DNA of 64,000 nucleotides from an uncultured Caryophanales bacterium (GCA_946414655.1 CAMKPL010000001.1:173081-237080); one strand, 5' to 3'. Shown: positions 26,220 to 36,734, counted from the first letter of the stretch. A program made the numbers and translations. The notes: generated by a model from the letters alone, not told the origin.

Positions 26220-26447
26220 TTAGTCTTGCACGTATGGAAGTAAGGCCATATAACGAGCGTTCTTGATTGCTTTCGCAAGTTCACGTTGATATTTGGCACA
26301 TGTTCCAGTCGAATGACGGGAAGCAATTTTTCCAGTTGGCGTAATAAATTTACTAAGTAATTCAGCGTCCTTATAATCGATGTATTTCACTTTATTCTTA
26401 GTGAAGTAACACACCTTCTTATGAGGTCTAATCTTTTTGAATCCCAT
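26220..26447 (-). CDS. rpsR: Ribosomal protein S18
   Basis: A 75-residue protein with the S18 core [20 protein letters not shown] and [30 protein letters not shown]-like C-terminus (here [12 protein letters not shown]). The N-terminus is basic with [10 protein letters not shown]. It is the third gene of rpsF-ssb-rpsR and ends the operon at a strong terminator. Confidence 0.98.
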   Translation of the reverse strand: MGFKKIRPHKKVCYFTKNKVKYIDYKDAELLSKFITPTGKIASRHSTGTCAKYQRELAKAIKNARYMALLPYVQD

Positions 26448-26463
26448 AAATTATCCTTTCTTA

Positions 26464-26904
26464 TTAGAATGGTAAGTCGTCATCAGTAACTTCAATGGAA
26501 TCTAAATTTTTAGATTCATCCGCTGGAGTTTCGCCACGAACTTCATCATAAACGATTTCTTCGTTCGGAATCTCGCGGTTCTTTGAAGCTGGATCTAAGA
26601 ATGTGACATAGTCAGCCACAATTTCGATTACTGATGCTTTTGTACCATCACGGCGTTCGAATGTGCGTTGGCGGATACGTCCGTCGACGCCAGCTAACGA
26701 GCCTTTGCGAAGGAACTTAGCACAATTGTCAGCTTGGTTATTAAACACTGTGACACCAATAAAGGTTGTTGTTTTGTTTCCTTGCGCATCTTTTACGCGG
26801 TCATCAACCGCAAGTGTGAATGAGCACACAGCAACTTCTGTGTTCGTGCGTCTGAGCTCAGGATCACGAGTTAGTCTGCCGACTAAGCAAATTCGATTCA
26901 TCAT
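26464..26904 (-). CDS. ssb: Single-stranded DNA-binding protein
   Basis: A 146-residue OB-fold protein starting MMNRICLVGRLTRDPELR, with the middle motif GKTTTFIGVTVF-like (NKTTTFIGV) and the acidic C-terminal tail ending DDDLPF that recruits repair proteins. AGGAGGAG sits eight bases before the first ATG; a second ATG follows immediately and could also serve. It lies in the standard rpsF-ssb-rpsR operon. Confidence 0.98.
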   Translation of the reverse strand: MMNRICLVGRLTRDPELRRTNTEVAVCSFTLAVDDRVKDAQGNKTTTFIGVTVFNNQADNCAKFLRKGSLAGVDGRIRQRTFERRDGTKASVIEIVADYVTFLDPASKNREIPNEEIVYDEVRGETPADESKNLDSIEVTDDDLPF

Positions 26905-26923
26905 AATGTAATCTCCTCCTCAA

Positions 26924-27211
26924 TTAGTCTTTGTCAACTGTGATTAAGTGACGTACAACGTTTTGATTGATCTTTGTTAAGCGTGCGAATTCGTCAAGAG
27001 CAGCTTTTTCGGCTGTTACTTTAATAACAACATAGTAGCCCTTAACCATATCATTGATTGGATAAGCAAAGTTTCTCAATCCCCATTCATTAACTTTTGT
27101 GACTTTTGCACCGTTGCTAGTAAGAATGGCGTGAAGTTTCTCGATTTCGGCTTTGCGGCTTTCATCATCGAGACCATCTTTCACGATGTACATGATTTCG
27201 TACTTTTTCAT
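26924..27211 (-). CDS. rpsF: Ribosomal protein S6
   Basis: A 95-residue S6 starting MKKYEIMYIVKDGLDDESRK. GGGAGGT lies before the ATG at 27211, so the 24-residue extension in the track is not used. S6 binds 16S rRNA with S18, which is encoded two genes downstream. The leader of about 65 bases could host the S6:S18 autoregulatory hairpin known in many bacteria, but I could not identify its consensus confidently. Confidence 0.97.
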   Translation of the reverse strand: MKKYEIMYIVKDGLDDESRKAEIEKLHAILTSNGAKVTKVNEWGLRNFAYPINDMVKGYYVVIKVTAEKAALDEFARLTKINQNVVRHLITVDKD

Positions 27212-27284
27212 ACAGGCACCTCCCTTTGGTCTATCTGGTTTGTATTCACTACAAACAGAGAGTAATGCGATTTCTCGCTTCATT

Positions 27285-27313
27285 ATTATAAATGAAGAGA
27301 TTTTCCTTGTATA
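27285..27313 (-). promoter_or_regulatory. rpsF operon promoter
   Basis: TATACA, 17 bases, TATAAT on the minus strand, giving a transcript start near 27278 and a leader of about 65 bases. Confidence 0.65.
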
Positions 27314-27345
27314 GAAAAAGATAAGATTTGTTAATTTTAGGTAAA

Positions 27346-27367
27346 GAAAAAGGGTAGCATGCTACCC
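27346..27367 (-). terminator. Terminator of lysS
   Basis: The 16-base palindrome GGGTAGCATGCTACCC is followed on the minus strand by TTTTTC. It begins 13 bases beyond the lysS stop. Confidence 0.88.
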
Positions 27368-27379
27368 AAATTCGTTTAA

Positions 27380-28870
27380 TTATTTACCTGAATCTCTCAT
27401 ACATGGGAAGAGAATAACTTCACGAATTGATTGTTGATTTGTCATTAACATGACAAGACGGTCAATTCCGATTCCAATTCCACCAGTTGGTGGCATTCCA
27501 TATTCGAGAGCTTCGAGGAAGTCTTCATCCATTTCGGAAGCTTCTTCATCTCCAAGTTTTTTCGCTTCAAGTTGTTTCTCGAAACGTTCTTTTTGATCAA
27601 TTGGATCATTTAATTCGCTATAAGCATTTCCGTATTCACAGCCACCAATAAATAGTTCAAATCGATCGGTGAAGAGTGGATTATCCTCACATTTTTTAGT
27701 GAGAGGAGAAACCTCAATTGGATAGCGGTACACGAAGGTTGGTTCTTGTAACAAATCATCACATTTTTGATCAAAGAAAGCATTGATAATATGACCAACT
27801 GTATTGAAGTGTTTTTCAAGTTTAACACCATGTTTTTTCGCGAGCTCAACAGCCTCTTCAAACGAGACTTTTTTATCGAAGTCTACACCAGTTGCTTCTT
27901 TAACAACTTCAACCATAGTTTTCCAACCAAATGGTTTACCCAAATCAAGGGTTTTTTCACCATAAGGAATTGTGGTTGATCCAACTACTTTTAAAGCGAC
28001 TTCTCTGAATAAATTCTCCGCAAATTCTCGCATATCTTGAAGATTTCCATATGCTTGGTAAAGTTCAATTGTGGTGAATTCTGGATTGTGTTTTGTATCC
28101 ATTCCTTCATTGCGGAATAATCGTCCAATTTCATAGACTTTTTCCATGCCACCAACGATACACTTTTTCAAGTTAATTTCTGTCGCAATTCTTAGATAAA
28201 AATCTTTGTCTAAAGTGTTGTGGTGAGTGATAAATGGACGAGCAGAAGCTCCGCCTAAAATTGGTGACAAAATACTTGTTTCAACTTCAACGAAACCAAG
28301 GCTATCACAGTAGTTTTGAATAGCACGAATTACTTTTGGTCGAGCAAGAGCAATTTTCATCGAATCATCATTCATAATTAAATCGACGTAACGATGACGA
28401 TAACGCTCTTCAACATCTGTTAAACCATGGAATTTTTCTGGAAGTGGTCGGAGTGATTTAGTGAGATGTGTGTATTTTTCAACACGGACAGTTAACTCTC
28501 CGGTTCTTGTTAGCATTACACGTCCATAAACACCGACAATGTCTCCAAGATCGGCCAATTTAAAAACTGTGTAAGCTTCTTCACCGACAACATCGATACC
28601 AACATAGCATTGTATATTGCCAGTAACATCTTTGATGTTCATGAAGGAAGCTTTTCCCATTTTGCGTAATGCCATAATACGTCCAGCTAATGTGACATAA
28701 ATTGGATTTGCTTCTAATTGTTCGTTGTCTTTTCCGGCGGCTTTTTCGCGGACAGATTTAATGCTATCACTACGAACAAATTTCTTACCATAAGGGTCGA
28801 CTCCGAGTTCTTTATATCGCGCTAATTTATCTCTTCTAGCGCGTTCTTGATCTGTTAATTTTTCTTCCAT
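27380..28870 (-). CDS. lysS: Lysyl-tRNA synthetase (class II)
   Basis: Charges tRNA-Lys. The N-terminal OB domain includes VTLAGRIMALRKMGKASF, and the class II core has FRNEGMDTKHNPEFTTIE (motif 2) and GIGIGIDRLVMLM (motif 3). From the ATG at 28870 the product is 496 residues, the normal size. The track ORF adds 16 residues that would lie over the promoter. A promoter (TTGTTC-17-TATATT) precedes it; no T-box is seen. Confidence 0.97.
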   Translation of the reverse strand: MEEKLTDQERARRDKLARYKELGVDPYGKKFVRSDSIKSVREKAAGKDNEQLEANPIYVTLAGRIMALRKMGKASFMNIKDVTGNIQCYVGIDVVGEEAYTVFKLADLGDIVGVYGRVMLTRTGELTVRVEKYTHLTKSLRPLPEKFHGLTDVEERYRHRYVDLIMNDDSMKIALARPKVIRAIQNYCDSLGFVEVETSILSPILGGASARPFITHHNTLDKDFYLRIATEINLKKCIVGGMEKVYEIGRLFRNEGMDTKHNPEFTTIELYQAYGNLQDMREFAENLFREVALKVVGSTTIPYGEKTLDLGKPFGWKTMVEVVKEATGVDFDKKVSFEEAVELAKKHGVKLEKHFNTVGHIINAFFDQKCDDLLQEPTFVYRYPIEVSPLTKKCEDNPLFTDRFELFIGGCEYGNAYSELNDPIDQKERFEKQLEAKKLGDEEASEMDEDFLEALEYGMPPTGGIGIGIDRLVMLMTNQQSIREVILFPCMRDSGK

Positions 28871-28889
28871 TTTGAAAAACCTCGCTATG

Positions 28890-28918
28890 AATATACCATA
28901 AAAGGACCATTGGAACAA
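28890..28918 (-). promoter_or_regulatory. lysS promoter
   Basis: TTGTTC, 17 bases, TATATT on the minus strand, followed by a short leader containing GCGAGG about 13 bases before the ATG. It lies between the dusB stop and lysS. Confidence 0.65.
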
Positions 28919-28926
28919 TGTGGAAT

Positions 28927-29892
28927 TTATCGATATTCGCTCAAGATACGCACTAATGAGTCGCGTGTTGTCAATGTTTGAGCAAGTGCATTTTTAACCT
29001 TTTTTGTGTTTGGATAACCATCAAAAAACTTTGTCGCAATACCTCTTAGAAGCATCATCGCTTTGTATTCGCCTTTTTCTTCAATTAGCATATCAGCAAA
29101 CTCCAAAAGATATGCAATATTTTCATCAAGCGTGGCGTCTGGTAATTTTTCTCCAGTTTCAAAATAATGATTAATTTGTTCAACTAATCTCGGATGACCA
29201 ACCCCTCCACGAGCAATCATTACTGCTGTTGCTTTAGAAATATCAAGAAATTGCAGGGCATTTTCTAAAGTATAAATATCTCCTGAAATTATTAATGGAA
29301 CACTCATTTTCACCTGTAAATCCCTAATAATTTCATAATTTGCTTTTCCGGAATATCCTTGTTTTGCTGTTCTGGTGTGAAGACCAATAGCTTTAACTCC
29401 CGCCTTCTCTAAAGCAGCAATATTTTCCATAAAATTTATCGATTTTTCATCCCACCCCAAACGGATTTTTGCCGTTACCGGAACAGGAGAATAATCGCAA
29501 ATTTTCTTCATAAATTCATAAAGCTTTTTTGGTTCTTTTAACAAAGCCGAACCAGCTCCGGTTTTAGTAACTTTTGGAACAGGGCATCCGAGATTTATAT
29601 CGATAAAATCAACAATGGAATTTTCTTTCAAAACAACATCAATAGCTTTGCAAATGTTCTCGGCATTTCCACCGAATAATTGAATAGCGACCGGTCTTTC
29701 GTCTTCAGTGGTTTTTAAGTATTCAATCGTTTTGTCGTTTCCATATATCAAACCACAATCAGAAACCATTTCAGTGACAGTCAAGCCGACACCGAACTTT
29801 TTCATAAAATTTCTGTACGCTAAAGAAGTAATTCCGGCCATAGGTGCCAGAACAACTTTTGATTTAATTTCAACGTTACCTATTTTCCACAT
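28927..29892 (-). CDS. dusB: tRNA-dihydrouridine synthase B
   Basis: FMN enzyme reducing uridines in the tRNA D-loop. The TIM-barrel start is VVLAPMAGITSLAYRNF, the catalytic cysteine is in NLGCPVPKVTKTGAGSALL, and the FMN phosphate block ends with VMIARGGVGHP. The length of 321 residues is typical. It follows ftsH by 33 bases across a short hairpin. Confidence 0.96.
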   Translation of the reverse strand: MWKIGNVEIKSKVVLAPMAGITSLAYRNFMKKFGVGLTVTEMVSDCGLIYGNDKTIEYLKTTEDERPVAIQLFGGNAENICKAIDVVLKENSIVDFIDINLGCPVPKVTKTGAGSALLKEPKKLYEFMKKICDYSPVPVTAKIRLGWDEKSINFMENIAALEKAGVKAIGLHTRTAKQGYSGKANYEIIRDLQVKMSVPLIISGDIYTLENALQFLDISKATAVMIARGGVGHPRLVEQINHYFETGEKLPDATLDENIAYLLEFADMLIEEKGEYKAMMLLRGIATKFFDGYPNTKKVKNALAQTLTTRDSLVRILSEYR

Positions 29893-29895
29893 AAT

Positions 29896-29918
29896 GAAAA
29901 GGGAGATATCTCTCCCTT
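29896..29918 (-). terminator. Hairpin between ftsH and dusB
   Basis: On the minus strand AAGGGAGA and TCTCCCTT pair around GATA and are followed by only four Ts, so it is a weak terminator or a processing and attenuation site. Confidence 0.55.
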
Positions 29919-29925
29919 ATTATTT

Positions 29926-31956
29926 TTATTCAGGTTTCTTTACAGCTTTTGGCTTCGGTTCTTTTTTAACTTCGGCTATTGGCTCTTTAGCAACCTTTTC
30001 TTTTTTTGGTTCTTTCTTTTTCAAAGATCCTTCTTTTAGAAGAGTATCAATTTCTTCTGCGGTAATTGTTTCTTGTTCAAGAAGAGTTTCGGCTATCAAA
30101 ATTACATCTTTTTTATTATTTTCAATAATCTCAAGAGCTTTCTTGTGAGCAGAATCAATAATCTTACGAACTTCTGTATCAATTTCAAACGCTACTTGCG
30201 TCGAGAAATTGCGTTGGGTAGATGTGTAATCTCTTCCAAGGAAGACCGAACCAGTATCATGTTCATATTGGATTGGTCCAAGCGAACTCATTCCATACTC
30301 GGTGACCATCATACGAGCAATGCGTGTTGCAACTTCAATATCGTTTGATGCACCGGTAGAAACATCTTTAAAGAAGATTTCTTCAGATGAGCGCCCACCA
30401 AGATAACCAATAATACGAGCTTCTAACTCAGCCTTGCTAAGTAAAAATCTATCGTCTTCTGGTGTCATCAAAACATGTCCGCCTGTACGACCACGCGGAA
30501 TAATTGTGATCTTCTGAACTTTATCCGAATCCTTCAGTTTAAGACCGATAATCGCGTGTCCGGCTTCGTGATAAGCAATTTGCTTACGTTCTTTTTCATT
30601 AAGTCCTTTTGAAGACTTGGCTGGTCCAGCGATACGGCGATCAATAGCCTCATCAATTTCTTTGATGCTAATCATCGGTTTATTGCCACGAACAGCAAGA
30701 ATTGCTGCCTCGTTCATAATGTTTTCAATATCGGCACCACTAAATCCAACAGTTCTCTTAGCAAGAGCTTCAAAATCAACTTTTGGATCAATGAGTTTAT
30801 TACGAGAATGGACTTTGAAAATGGCTTCACGTCCTTTCTTATCTGGTAAATTAACGGTGATGGTTCTGTCAAAACGTCCCGCTCTTAATAGAGCTGGGTC
30901 AAGAACATCGTCACGGTTTGTAGCAGCAATAACGATGATTCCAGAGTTGTCTTCAAAACCATCCATTTCAACTAAAAGTTGATTTAATGTTTGTTCACGT
31001 TCGTCATTGCCTCCGCCTAAACCTGCGCCACGTTGACGTCCAACAGCATCGATTTCATCGATGAAAACTAAACATGGAGCGCATGATTTGGCCTTTCTAA
31101 ACATATCTCTAACACGCCCAGCACCGACACCGACGAACATTTCAACAAAGTCGGAACCGGAAATTGAAAAGAATGGCACACCGGCTTCACCGGCAACCGC
31201 TTTTGCTAATAATGTTTTACCGGTACCAGGATTACCAACAAGAAGAATTCCTTTTGGAAGCTTGGCACCAAATTTAGTAAATTTCCCAGGTTCTTTTAGA
31301 TATTCAACGATTTCCTGCATTTCTGCTTTTTCTTCGTCACATCCTGCAACGTCATCGAATCTTACTTTCGAATTCTCTACTTTTCTTGCACGAGAGCGTC
31401 CAAAATCCATGGCCTTGTTATTTGCACCATTAACAGAGGATGAAAGTCGAGAGAATAAGAAGATCGCGATTAAGACGGTAAAGACTAACGTAATAATTGT
31501 TGGTCCCCAAGAATCCCAGAACGAAACGTTAAAAGCGTATTCGTCTCTAAAATAAGATTTTGATTTCTCGTTTGGGTGATCTCTTTGGAATTTTTCAACA
31601 GCTTTTTCAAGTTGTTCACGTATTGTTGTTGGATCAATTGGTGTTTCACCATATTTATCAAATTCTGTATTAAAAGTCGCAGCATCACATGTAAATGTGA
31701 AAGTAATGGCATTATTGGATTCATCATATCCAGTACCACTGACTTCATACATTGTTTCTTTGTTGTACACTTCAACAGTTTGAATGTTGTTTTTGTTGAT
31801 TTGTTCATAAAGGTTGTTGCGATTCGAATCCCAACGAGTGGTTTTTGTTCCAGTTAAGGCTACAATCATCCACACAAAAGCTCCAATTGCAACAAGAATT
31901 AAGATGTATGGGATGATGCTTCCAATACCTCTTCTTTGACGTTTTTCTTGATCCAT
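29926..31956 (-). CDS. ftsH: FtsH ATP-dependent membrane zinc protease
   Basis: Membrane-anchored AAA+ protease of 676 residues from the ATG at 31956, which has AAGAGGTGAT upstream; the track start at an ATA-preceded codon is not used. Two membrane segments (about 17-37 and 135-155) flank an external domain. The AAA module has Walker A GNPGTGKT, Walker [10 protein letters not shown], and the second region of homology. The zinc site is HEAGH. The C-terminus is a Lys/Glu/Pro-rich tail ([13 protein letters not shown]). It lies after tilS, the common Firmicutes order, separated by 81 bases. Confidence 0.98.
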   Translation of the reverse strand: MDQEKRQRRGIGSIIPYILILVAIGAFVWMIVALTGTKTTRWDSNRNNLYEQINKNNIQTVEVYNKETMYEVSGTGYDESNNAITFTFTCDAATFNTEFDKYGETPIDPTTIREQLEKAVEKFQRDHPNEKSKSYFRDEYAFNVSFWDSWGPTIITLVFTVLIAIFLFSRLSSSVNGANNKAMDFGRSRARKVENSKVRFDDVAGCDEEKAEMQEIVEYLKEPGKFTKFGAKLPKGILLVGNPGTGKTLLAKAVAGEAGVPFFSISGSDFVEMFVGVGAGRVRDMFRKAKSCAPCLVFIDEIDAVGRQRGAGLGGGNDEREQTLNQLLVEMDGFEDNSGIIVIAATNRDDVLDPALLRAGRFDRTITVNLPDKKGREAIFKVHSRNKLIDPKVDFEALAKRTVGFSGADIENIMNEAAILAVRGNKPMISIKEIDEAIDRRIAGPAKSSKGLNEKERKQIAYHEAGHAIIGLKLKDSDKVQKITIIPRGRTGGHVLMTPEDDRFLLSKAELEARIIGYLGGRSSEEIFFKDVSTGASNDIEVATRIARMMVTEYGMSSLGPIQYEHDTGSVFLGRDYTSTQRNFSTQVAFEIDTEVRKIIDSAHKKALEIIENNKKDVILIAETLLEQETITAEEIDTLLKEGSLKKKEPKKEKVAKEPIAEVKKEPKPKAVKKPE

Positions 31957-32037
31957 ACGTATCACCTCTTAATATTGAATAAATTCAAGTTCCGGTACAA
32001 AAATAGTACCAAAACTATTTGTTTTGTAAATCTTTTT

Positions 32038-33252
32038 TTAAAATACAGGGTACTTGATTACAAGTTTTGATGAGTGATTATCTGTATATGTTTCCCTATA
32101 ACGAGGAATATATACGAGCTTACCATTCTTATTATAAAATCCCGGCCACCAGCCTCGTAAAAATGATGGCATTTTCCAGTCGATAAACAGACGTCTAACG
32201 CTGCAGTTGTAGTTGCCGACGGTATACTTTTCTTGTCGCCCGACTGGTTTAATTGTCAAAGGAAAATCTGCAATCGACATATTTCTATCTTTGGTTTCAA
32301 CTTCGAATTCAAAATCAATAAATTTAGATGAAAATTTTCCAGGATTTTTAATTACATATTCATACTTTTCAAACTGATCAAAATCAACCAATAAAACCTT
32401 TTCATACGCTTTTACTAAATGGATACTTCCTGAAATTTTTTGAGCAATATTTGCGTGATTGCTTTCGAAAGATTTTTTGTAGGATTTAATCGAATTTACT
32501 GACAACTTTTTAAAAATATTTCTTTGTTGTAAATTATTTGAAATTTGTAAGATTAAAATTTCGTTTTTTTCTTTTAAAAACTCCTGTAAATCCCAAATAT
32601 TTTGCTGCAAATTTAAGCTATTTTTATTTGGTTGATTTTTATTAAGTTCAGCAATTTGCTTCCTTGCTTTTGCTCTTTCTTTGCGATCCATTTTCTCAAC
32701 AATTTCGTGCCTATATTTATTGCGAGTATACAGGTCGGTTAGGTTTGTCCAATCAATTGAATAAGGAACTTGATTTTTGATGTCATATTCTTCTAGTTCT
32801 TTCTTTGTAAAATTTAACAAAGGTCGAACAATTTTTACGCCAAATAATGTTGTTGTTTCTTCAATGCCAAAACTAGATACAAATGATTTCTTAGACTTTT
32901 GCATCAGATATGTTTCGATAAGGTCGTCCTCCTGGTGAGCAACAGCGACCGCATCGCATTCGTTTTGTTCTAGAACATCTTTGAAAAATTGATAACGAAC
33001 CTTACGTGCCCATTCTTGGAAATTCCCAACATGTTTGATATTTGATGTATCTAAAACAAAACATGGCACGTCATTTTTAAGACAATACTCTTTTAAAGAC
33101 TGCTCTTCAAAATCAGATTCCTTTCGTTTGTGGTAATTCACATGTGCAACAACCACACAATATCCATCTTTTAACATCATATCCAAAAGAGCCATGGAAT
33201 CTGGTCCAAAGGAACACGCAACAACATATTTCTTCTTTTTATCTAAATTCAT
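32038..33252 (-). CDS. tilS: TilS, tRNA-Ile lysidine synthetase
   Basis: Converts C34 of tRNA-Ile(CAU) to lysidine so it reads AUA. The PP-loop, normally SGGxDS, reads SFGPDS (residues 14-19), so the first Gly is replaced by Phe. Other family blocks are intact: VAHQEDDLIETYLMQ, VRPLL and IDWTNLTDLYTRNKYRHEIV. The C-terminal domain follows with GRQEKYTVGNYNCSVRRLFIDWKMP. The 404-residue length is normal. Its ATG overlaps the mfd stop (ATGA). Confidence 0.93.
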   Translation of the reverse strand: MNLDKKKKYVVACSFGPDSMALLDMMLKDGYCVVVAHVNYHKRKESDFEEQSLKEYCLKNDVPCFVLDTSNIKHVGNFQEWARKVRYQFFKDVLEQNECDAVAVAHQEDDLIETYLMQKSKKSFVSSFGIEETTTLFGVKIVRPLLNFTKKELEEYDIKNQVPYSIDWTNLTDLYTRNKYRHEIVEKMDRKERAKARKQIAELNKNQPNKNSLNLQQNIWDLQEFLKEKNEILILQISNNLQQRNIFKKLSVNSIKSYKKSFESNHANIAQKISGSIHLVKAYEKVLLVDFDQFEKYEYVIKNPGKFSSKFIDFEFEVETKDRNMSIADFPLTIKPVGRQEKYTVGNYNCSVRRLFIDWKMPSFLRGWWPGFYNKNGKLVYIPRYRETYTDNHSSKLVIKYPVF

Positions 33253-36200
33253 TGCTCTTTCACTTTCTTAGAAAACTTTTGATATAGCGTTCTAATCACA
33301 ACCACTATTGATTCTAAATCACGAATCCAATTGCCTTCTTTCTTTAGTCTAATCCTTAAAACTTTTTGCAAATAAGTCACAACAATTTTATCCAAATATG
33401 GTTGTAAACTCTCAAAGAGAGCATTACCGATTCCTGATAATTCAGAAAATTTAGAAGACAAAACCAACTCGATACAATCATTATACTCGTTTGTTTTATC
33501 AAACTCTTCTTCTCCTAGATATATATCAATCTTTCTTTTATCGATAAGATTCTCCACTTCTTTTGGAAGACGTCCATAAACATCGCGAACGTGTCGCTTG
33601 ATTTCTTTAATCTCTTCTTCATTTTTAGCGTTTTCAATCTCTTGATAAAGTTGAATTCGGTCTTCGTTTGAAGCGTATTGTTCAGGAATGTATGCATCGA
33701 TTTTAAATAATGTAACAGGCTTTGGTGGTTCAGGAACAACGCCAGTTTTTTTCTCTTCGATAACTTCTTTAAGAAGTTTAAGATATAAATCAAGTCCAAC
33801 CGAATCAATAAATCCGGCTTGTTCAGGACCTAAAATATCTCCAGCACCACGAATCATTAAATCTCGTTGGGCAATCTTATAACCGCTGCCCAATTCAGCA
33901 AAGTCTTGGATTGCTTTTAATCGTTTTTCTGCATTTTTATTAATTTGTTTATATTCATTATAGAAAAGGTATGCATAGGCAAGAGTGTCTCCGCGCCCTA
34001 CTCGACCTTTAATTTGATAGAGTTGAGATAATCCGAAATGATCTGCATCTTCTACAATTATTAAATTTGCATTCGGCACATCGATTCCGTTTTCAATAAT
34101 CGATGTAGCAACCAAAACATCAATATCTCCATTATAAAATCGAATCATCACATCTTCGATGTCCTCTTTGTCCATCTGCCCGTGTACAACTCCAACACGA
34201 GCATAAGGAATAGACCTTTGGATTGCATTTGCAGTTTGATTTATTGAATAAACCGCGTTGTGAATATAGAAAACTTGTCCTTTTCTCGAAATTTCTCTTT
34301 CAATTAATTCTTTAACAACACCCTTATTAAAAGGTGCAACATATGTTTGAATTGCGTTCCTATTTACAGGTGGGGTTGTGATCTGTGAAACGGGACGAAC
34401 ACCAATCAAAGAAAGTTGAAGTGTTCTTGGAATTGGTGTCGCACTCAAAGATAAAACATCAATATTGCTTTTTATCTCTTTAATTCTTTCTTTTTGTTCA
34501 ACACCGAATCGTTGTTCTTCATCTACAACAAGCAATCCCAAATCTTTAAAGACAAATTCTTTATTTAATAATCTATGTGTTCCGATTACAAGATGGATTT
34601 CTCCACTGGCAATCTGTTTCATATAAATTTTTTGTTGTTTTTCAGAAACAAGCCTTGAGATAATGGCAATCTTAACACCATAATTTGCAAACCTGTTCAA
34701 GGCTAACTCGTAATGTTGACGTGCCAACAAAGTTGTTGGGCAAAGAATAGCTGCTTGCTTACCGCTAGAAATGGCTTTAAAAATTGCTCTAAACGCAACC
34801 TCCGTTTTTCCAAAACCAACATCACCGCACAGCAACCTATCCATCACCCTATCTGATTGCATATCTTCCTTAATTTCTTTTATCGCAGTTTCTTGATCGT
34901 GAGTTAATTCGTATGGGAACTCATTCTCAAAATCGCTTTGAATTTGATCGTCTTCTTGAAATTTGAATCCTTTTGCAGTCGCACGTTCGCTATATAGCTG
35001 GTAAAGACGATCAGCCAGTTCGTTGACTCTTTCTTTAATTTTCTTTTTTGTTTTTTCCCAATCTTTAGAGTTGAGGTGTGAAAGCCTTGGCTGAGCGCCC
35101 TCTCTTCCGGCATATTTTCGAACAAGTCTAAATTGAGTTAAAGGAACATAAAGCTTGTCTGTGCCAGCATATTGGATGTTTAAAAAATCTCTATGAATCC
35201 CATCAACCTCAATTGTCTCGATTGAAAGGAACTGACCAATTCCGTAAAATTCGTGAACAACATAATCCCCTGGTTTCAAATCATCAAAATTTTTAAGAAT
35301 GATTCCTTCTTTGAACTTTGAGCTATACCTTGACGAATGACTTTGGAACCCAAACAATTCTCTTGATGAAACAAAGAAGATTTTATCGTCACCAAGTTCA
35401 AAACCTTCATCAAGAGAAAACAGCACAATTCCGACATTTTTCTTAGGAATTGCAGGGGTTTTTAGCTTCTCATATTCGATTTTTCTCTCATCTAAAAAGT
35501 CTTTAACAATGTTATATTGCTGAGTGTTTGAAACACAAAAAATCGTCTTTTTTGCAAGTGGTAAATATGAATCGATAATTAGTTGCAAAGATGGAATATT
35601 TGCTTTGCTAAAAATTAATGGTTTTGTATCAAACTCAATATCATCTGCATGCTCTTTAAATAAGGAACTGGAAAGAACATTTTTTTGATATTTGAGAACG
35701 TGATCAATGTCATCATACATTTCTAAATGAGATGGAAGATTTCCATGCTCAAACATTTCTCTTAGGTACGTTCTTTCTTCTTTCAAAGAGAACTCTAAGG
35801 CAATATCGAATTGTTTCTTATTGTTAATAAAAACGATGTCCGATTCAAAATAATCTAGAATACTGCTGAATCGCTTTTTAATACTTTTAAAATACTTATA
35901 TGTTCGTGGATTAAAAATCTTATTTTCAATTCGCTCAAGATCTCGATTAAAGCAATCGATTAATTTTTCTCCAATATCTTGCCCAAGTTCCTTTTGATCT
36001 TTGACCAATTGTTCCTTCATTGCTGATTTAAATTCGTTTAACTCTAAATCGGAAAATAAACAATCTGTCGCCGGTAAAATTTCAATTTCATCAACGGATT
36101 CCTTCGATGATTGGGTTGCGATATCAAAAAAGTGAATAGACTCGATTTCGTCATCAAAGAATTCAATTCTAATTGGGTGGTTATAATTAATTGAAAAGAC

Positions 36201-36734
36201 ATCGAAAATATCTCCTCGGTGTGCAAATTGGAGAGATTGATCAATCTTATTAACTTGCGAATATCCGGATGAAATAACAAGTTCTTTTAAGTTAGAAATA
36301 TCAACGTGATCTCCAACTTTTAATATCTTTGAATGTTGTAGAAATTCTACTTTGTTTGGAATCGGAGAAATGACCGCTGTTGAATGTGTTACCAAAATAA
36401 AATTTTTTAATTCTTGCACACGGTTTAAAACATATAGACGTTGAGCTAAAAACTCTTTTGAAGATGTTACTAAATCACTTCTCAGAAGATCGTCGCCAGG
36501 ATATAACAAAACATTTTCTTCACCAACAATCGCAGAAATGAAGTCTGCAACCTTTTGAGCGTTATATAAATTTGGACAAATTATTGAGTATTTACCTGGG
36601 CTTTTCGAAAAAACAGACGAAAAAAGCAGGGAAATTCCTGTAGTATCCCCAACGACAAAATTCCCTTTTTTCTCAAGAAGGGAGGTAGCGGCTTTGGAGT
36701 TTAAAACATAATCAACAAGTTTGTTAGTCAGCAG
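33249..36734 (-). CDS. mfd: Mfd transcription-repair coupling factor, likely CTG start
   Basis: Superfamily 2 translocase that removes stalled RNA polymerase and recruits UvrA. Core features: the polymerase-interaction domain LKPGDYVVHEFYGIGQF, Walker A GDVGFGKTE, the DEEQ box VVDEEQRFGVEQ and a C-terminal TRG/D7 region. The track ORF starts at a TTG inside the UvrB-like domain. The frame stays open for 75 more codons (DYVLNSKAATSLLEKKGNF, ICPNLYNAQKVADFI), matching the normal Mfd N-terminus, but contains no ATG, GTG or TTG. GGAGG lies five bases before a CTG (36734) and eight before a second CTG (36731). The full product is about 1161 residues and overlaps the end of pth. Confidence 0.9.
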   Translation of the reverse strand: MLTNKLVDYVLNSKAATSLLEKKGNFVVGDTTGISLLFSSVFSKSPGKYSIICPNLYNAQKVADFISAIVGEENVLLYPGDDLLRSDLVTSSKEFLAQRLYVLNRVQELKNFILVTHSTAVISPIPNKVEFLQHSKILKVGDHVDISNLKELVISSGYSQVNKIDQSLQFAHRGDIFDVFSINYNHPIRIEFFDDEIESIHFFDIATQSSKESVDEIEILPATDCLFSDLELNEFKSAMKEQLVKDQKELGQDIGEKLIDCFNRDLERIENKIFNPRTYKYFKSIKKRFSSILDYFESDIVFINNKKQFDIALEFSLKEERTYLREMFEHGNLPSHLEMYDDIDHVLKYQKNVLSSSLFKEHADDIEFDTKPLIFSKANIPSLQLIIDSYLPLAKKTIFCVSNTQQYNIVKDFLDERKIEYEKLKTPAIPKKNVGIVLFSLDEGFELGDDKIFFVSSRELFGFQSHSSRYSSKFKEGIILKNFDDLKPGDYVVHEFYGIGQFLSIETIEVDGIHRDFLNIQYAGTDKLYVPLTQFRLVRKYAGREGAQPRLSHLNSKDWEKTKKKIKERVNELADRLYQLYSERATAKGFKFQEDDQIQSDFENEFPYELTHDQETAIKEIKEDMQSDRVMDRLLCGDVGFGKTEVAFRAIFKAISSGKQAAILCPTTLLARQHYELALNRFANYGVKIAIISRLVSEKQQKIYMKQIASGEIHLVIGTHRLLNKEFVFKDLGLLVVDEEQRFGVEQKERIKEIKSNIDVLSLSATPIPRTLQLSLIGVRPVSQITTPPVNRNAIQTYVAPFNKGVVKELIEREISRKGQVFYIHNAVYSINQTANAIQRSIPYARVGVVHGQMDKEDIEDVMIRFYNGDIDVLVATSIIENGIDVPNANLIIVEDADHFGLSQLYQIKGRVGRGDTLAYAYLFYNEYKQINKNAEKRLKAIQDFAELGSGYKIAQRDLMIRGAGDILGPEQAGFIDSVGLDLYLKLLKEVIEEKKTGVVPEPPKPVTLFKIDAYIPEQYASNEDRIQLYQEIENAKNEEEIKEIKRHVRDVYGRLPKEVENLIDKRKIDIYLGEEEFDKTNEYNDCIELVLSSKFSELSGIGNALFESLQPYLDKIVVTYLQKVLRIRLKKEGNWIRDLESIVVVIRTLYQKFSKKVKEQ

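Noticed and set aside
27212-27284. rpsF leader as a proven S6:S18 autoregulatory element
   Set aside because: The leader is long enough, but I could not match the conserved binding motif, so it is left as a possibility in the rpsF entry.
31061-31555. Long antisense ORFs over ftsH (also 30617-30982) and over gyrA, ppdK and ssb
   Set aside because: Their composition follows the codon pattern of the real gene in the other frame, and they lack starts with ribosome sites or known domains.
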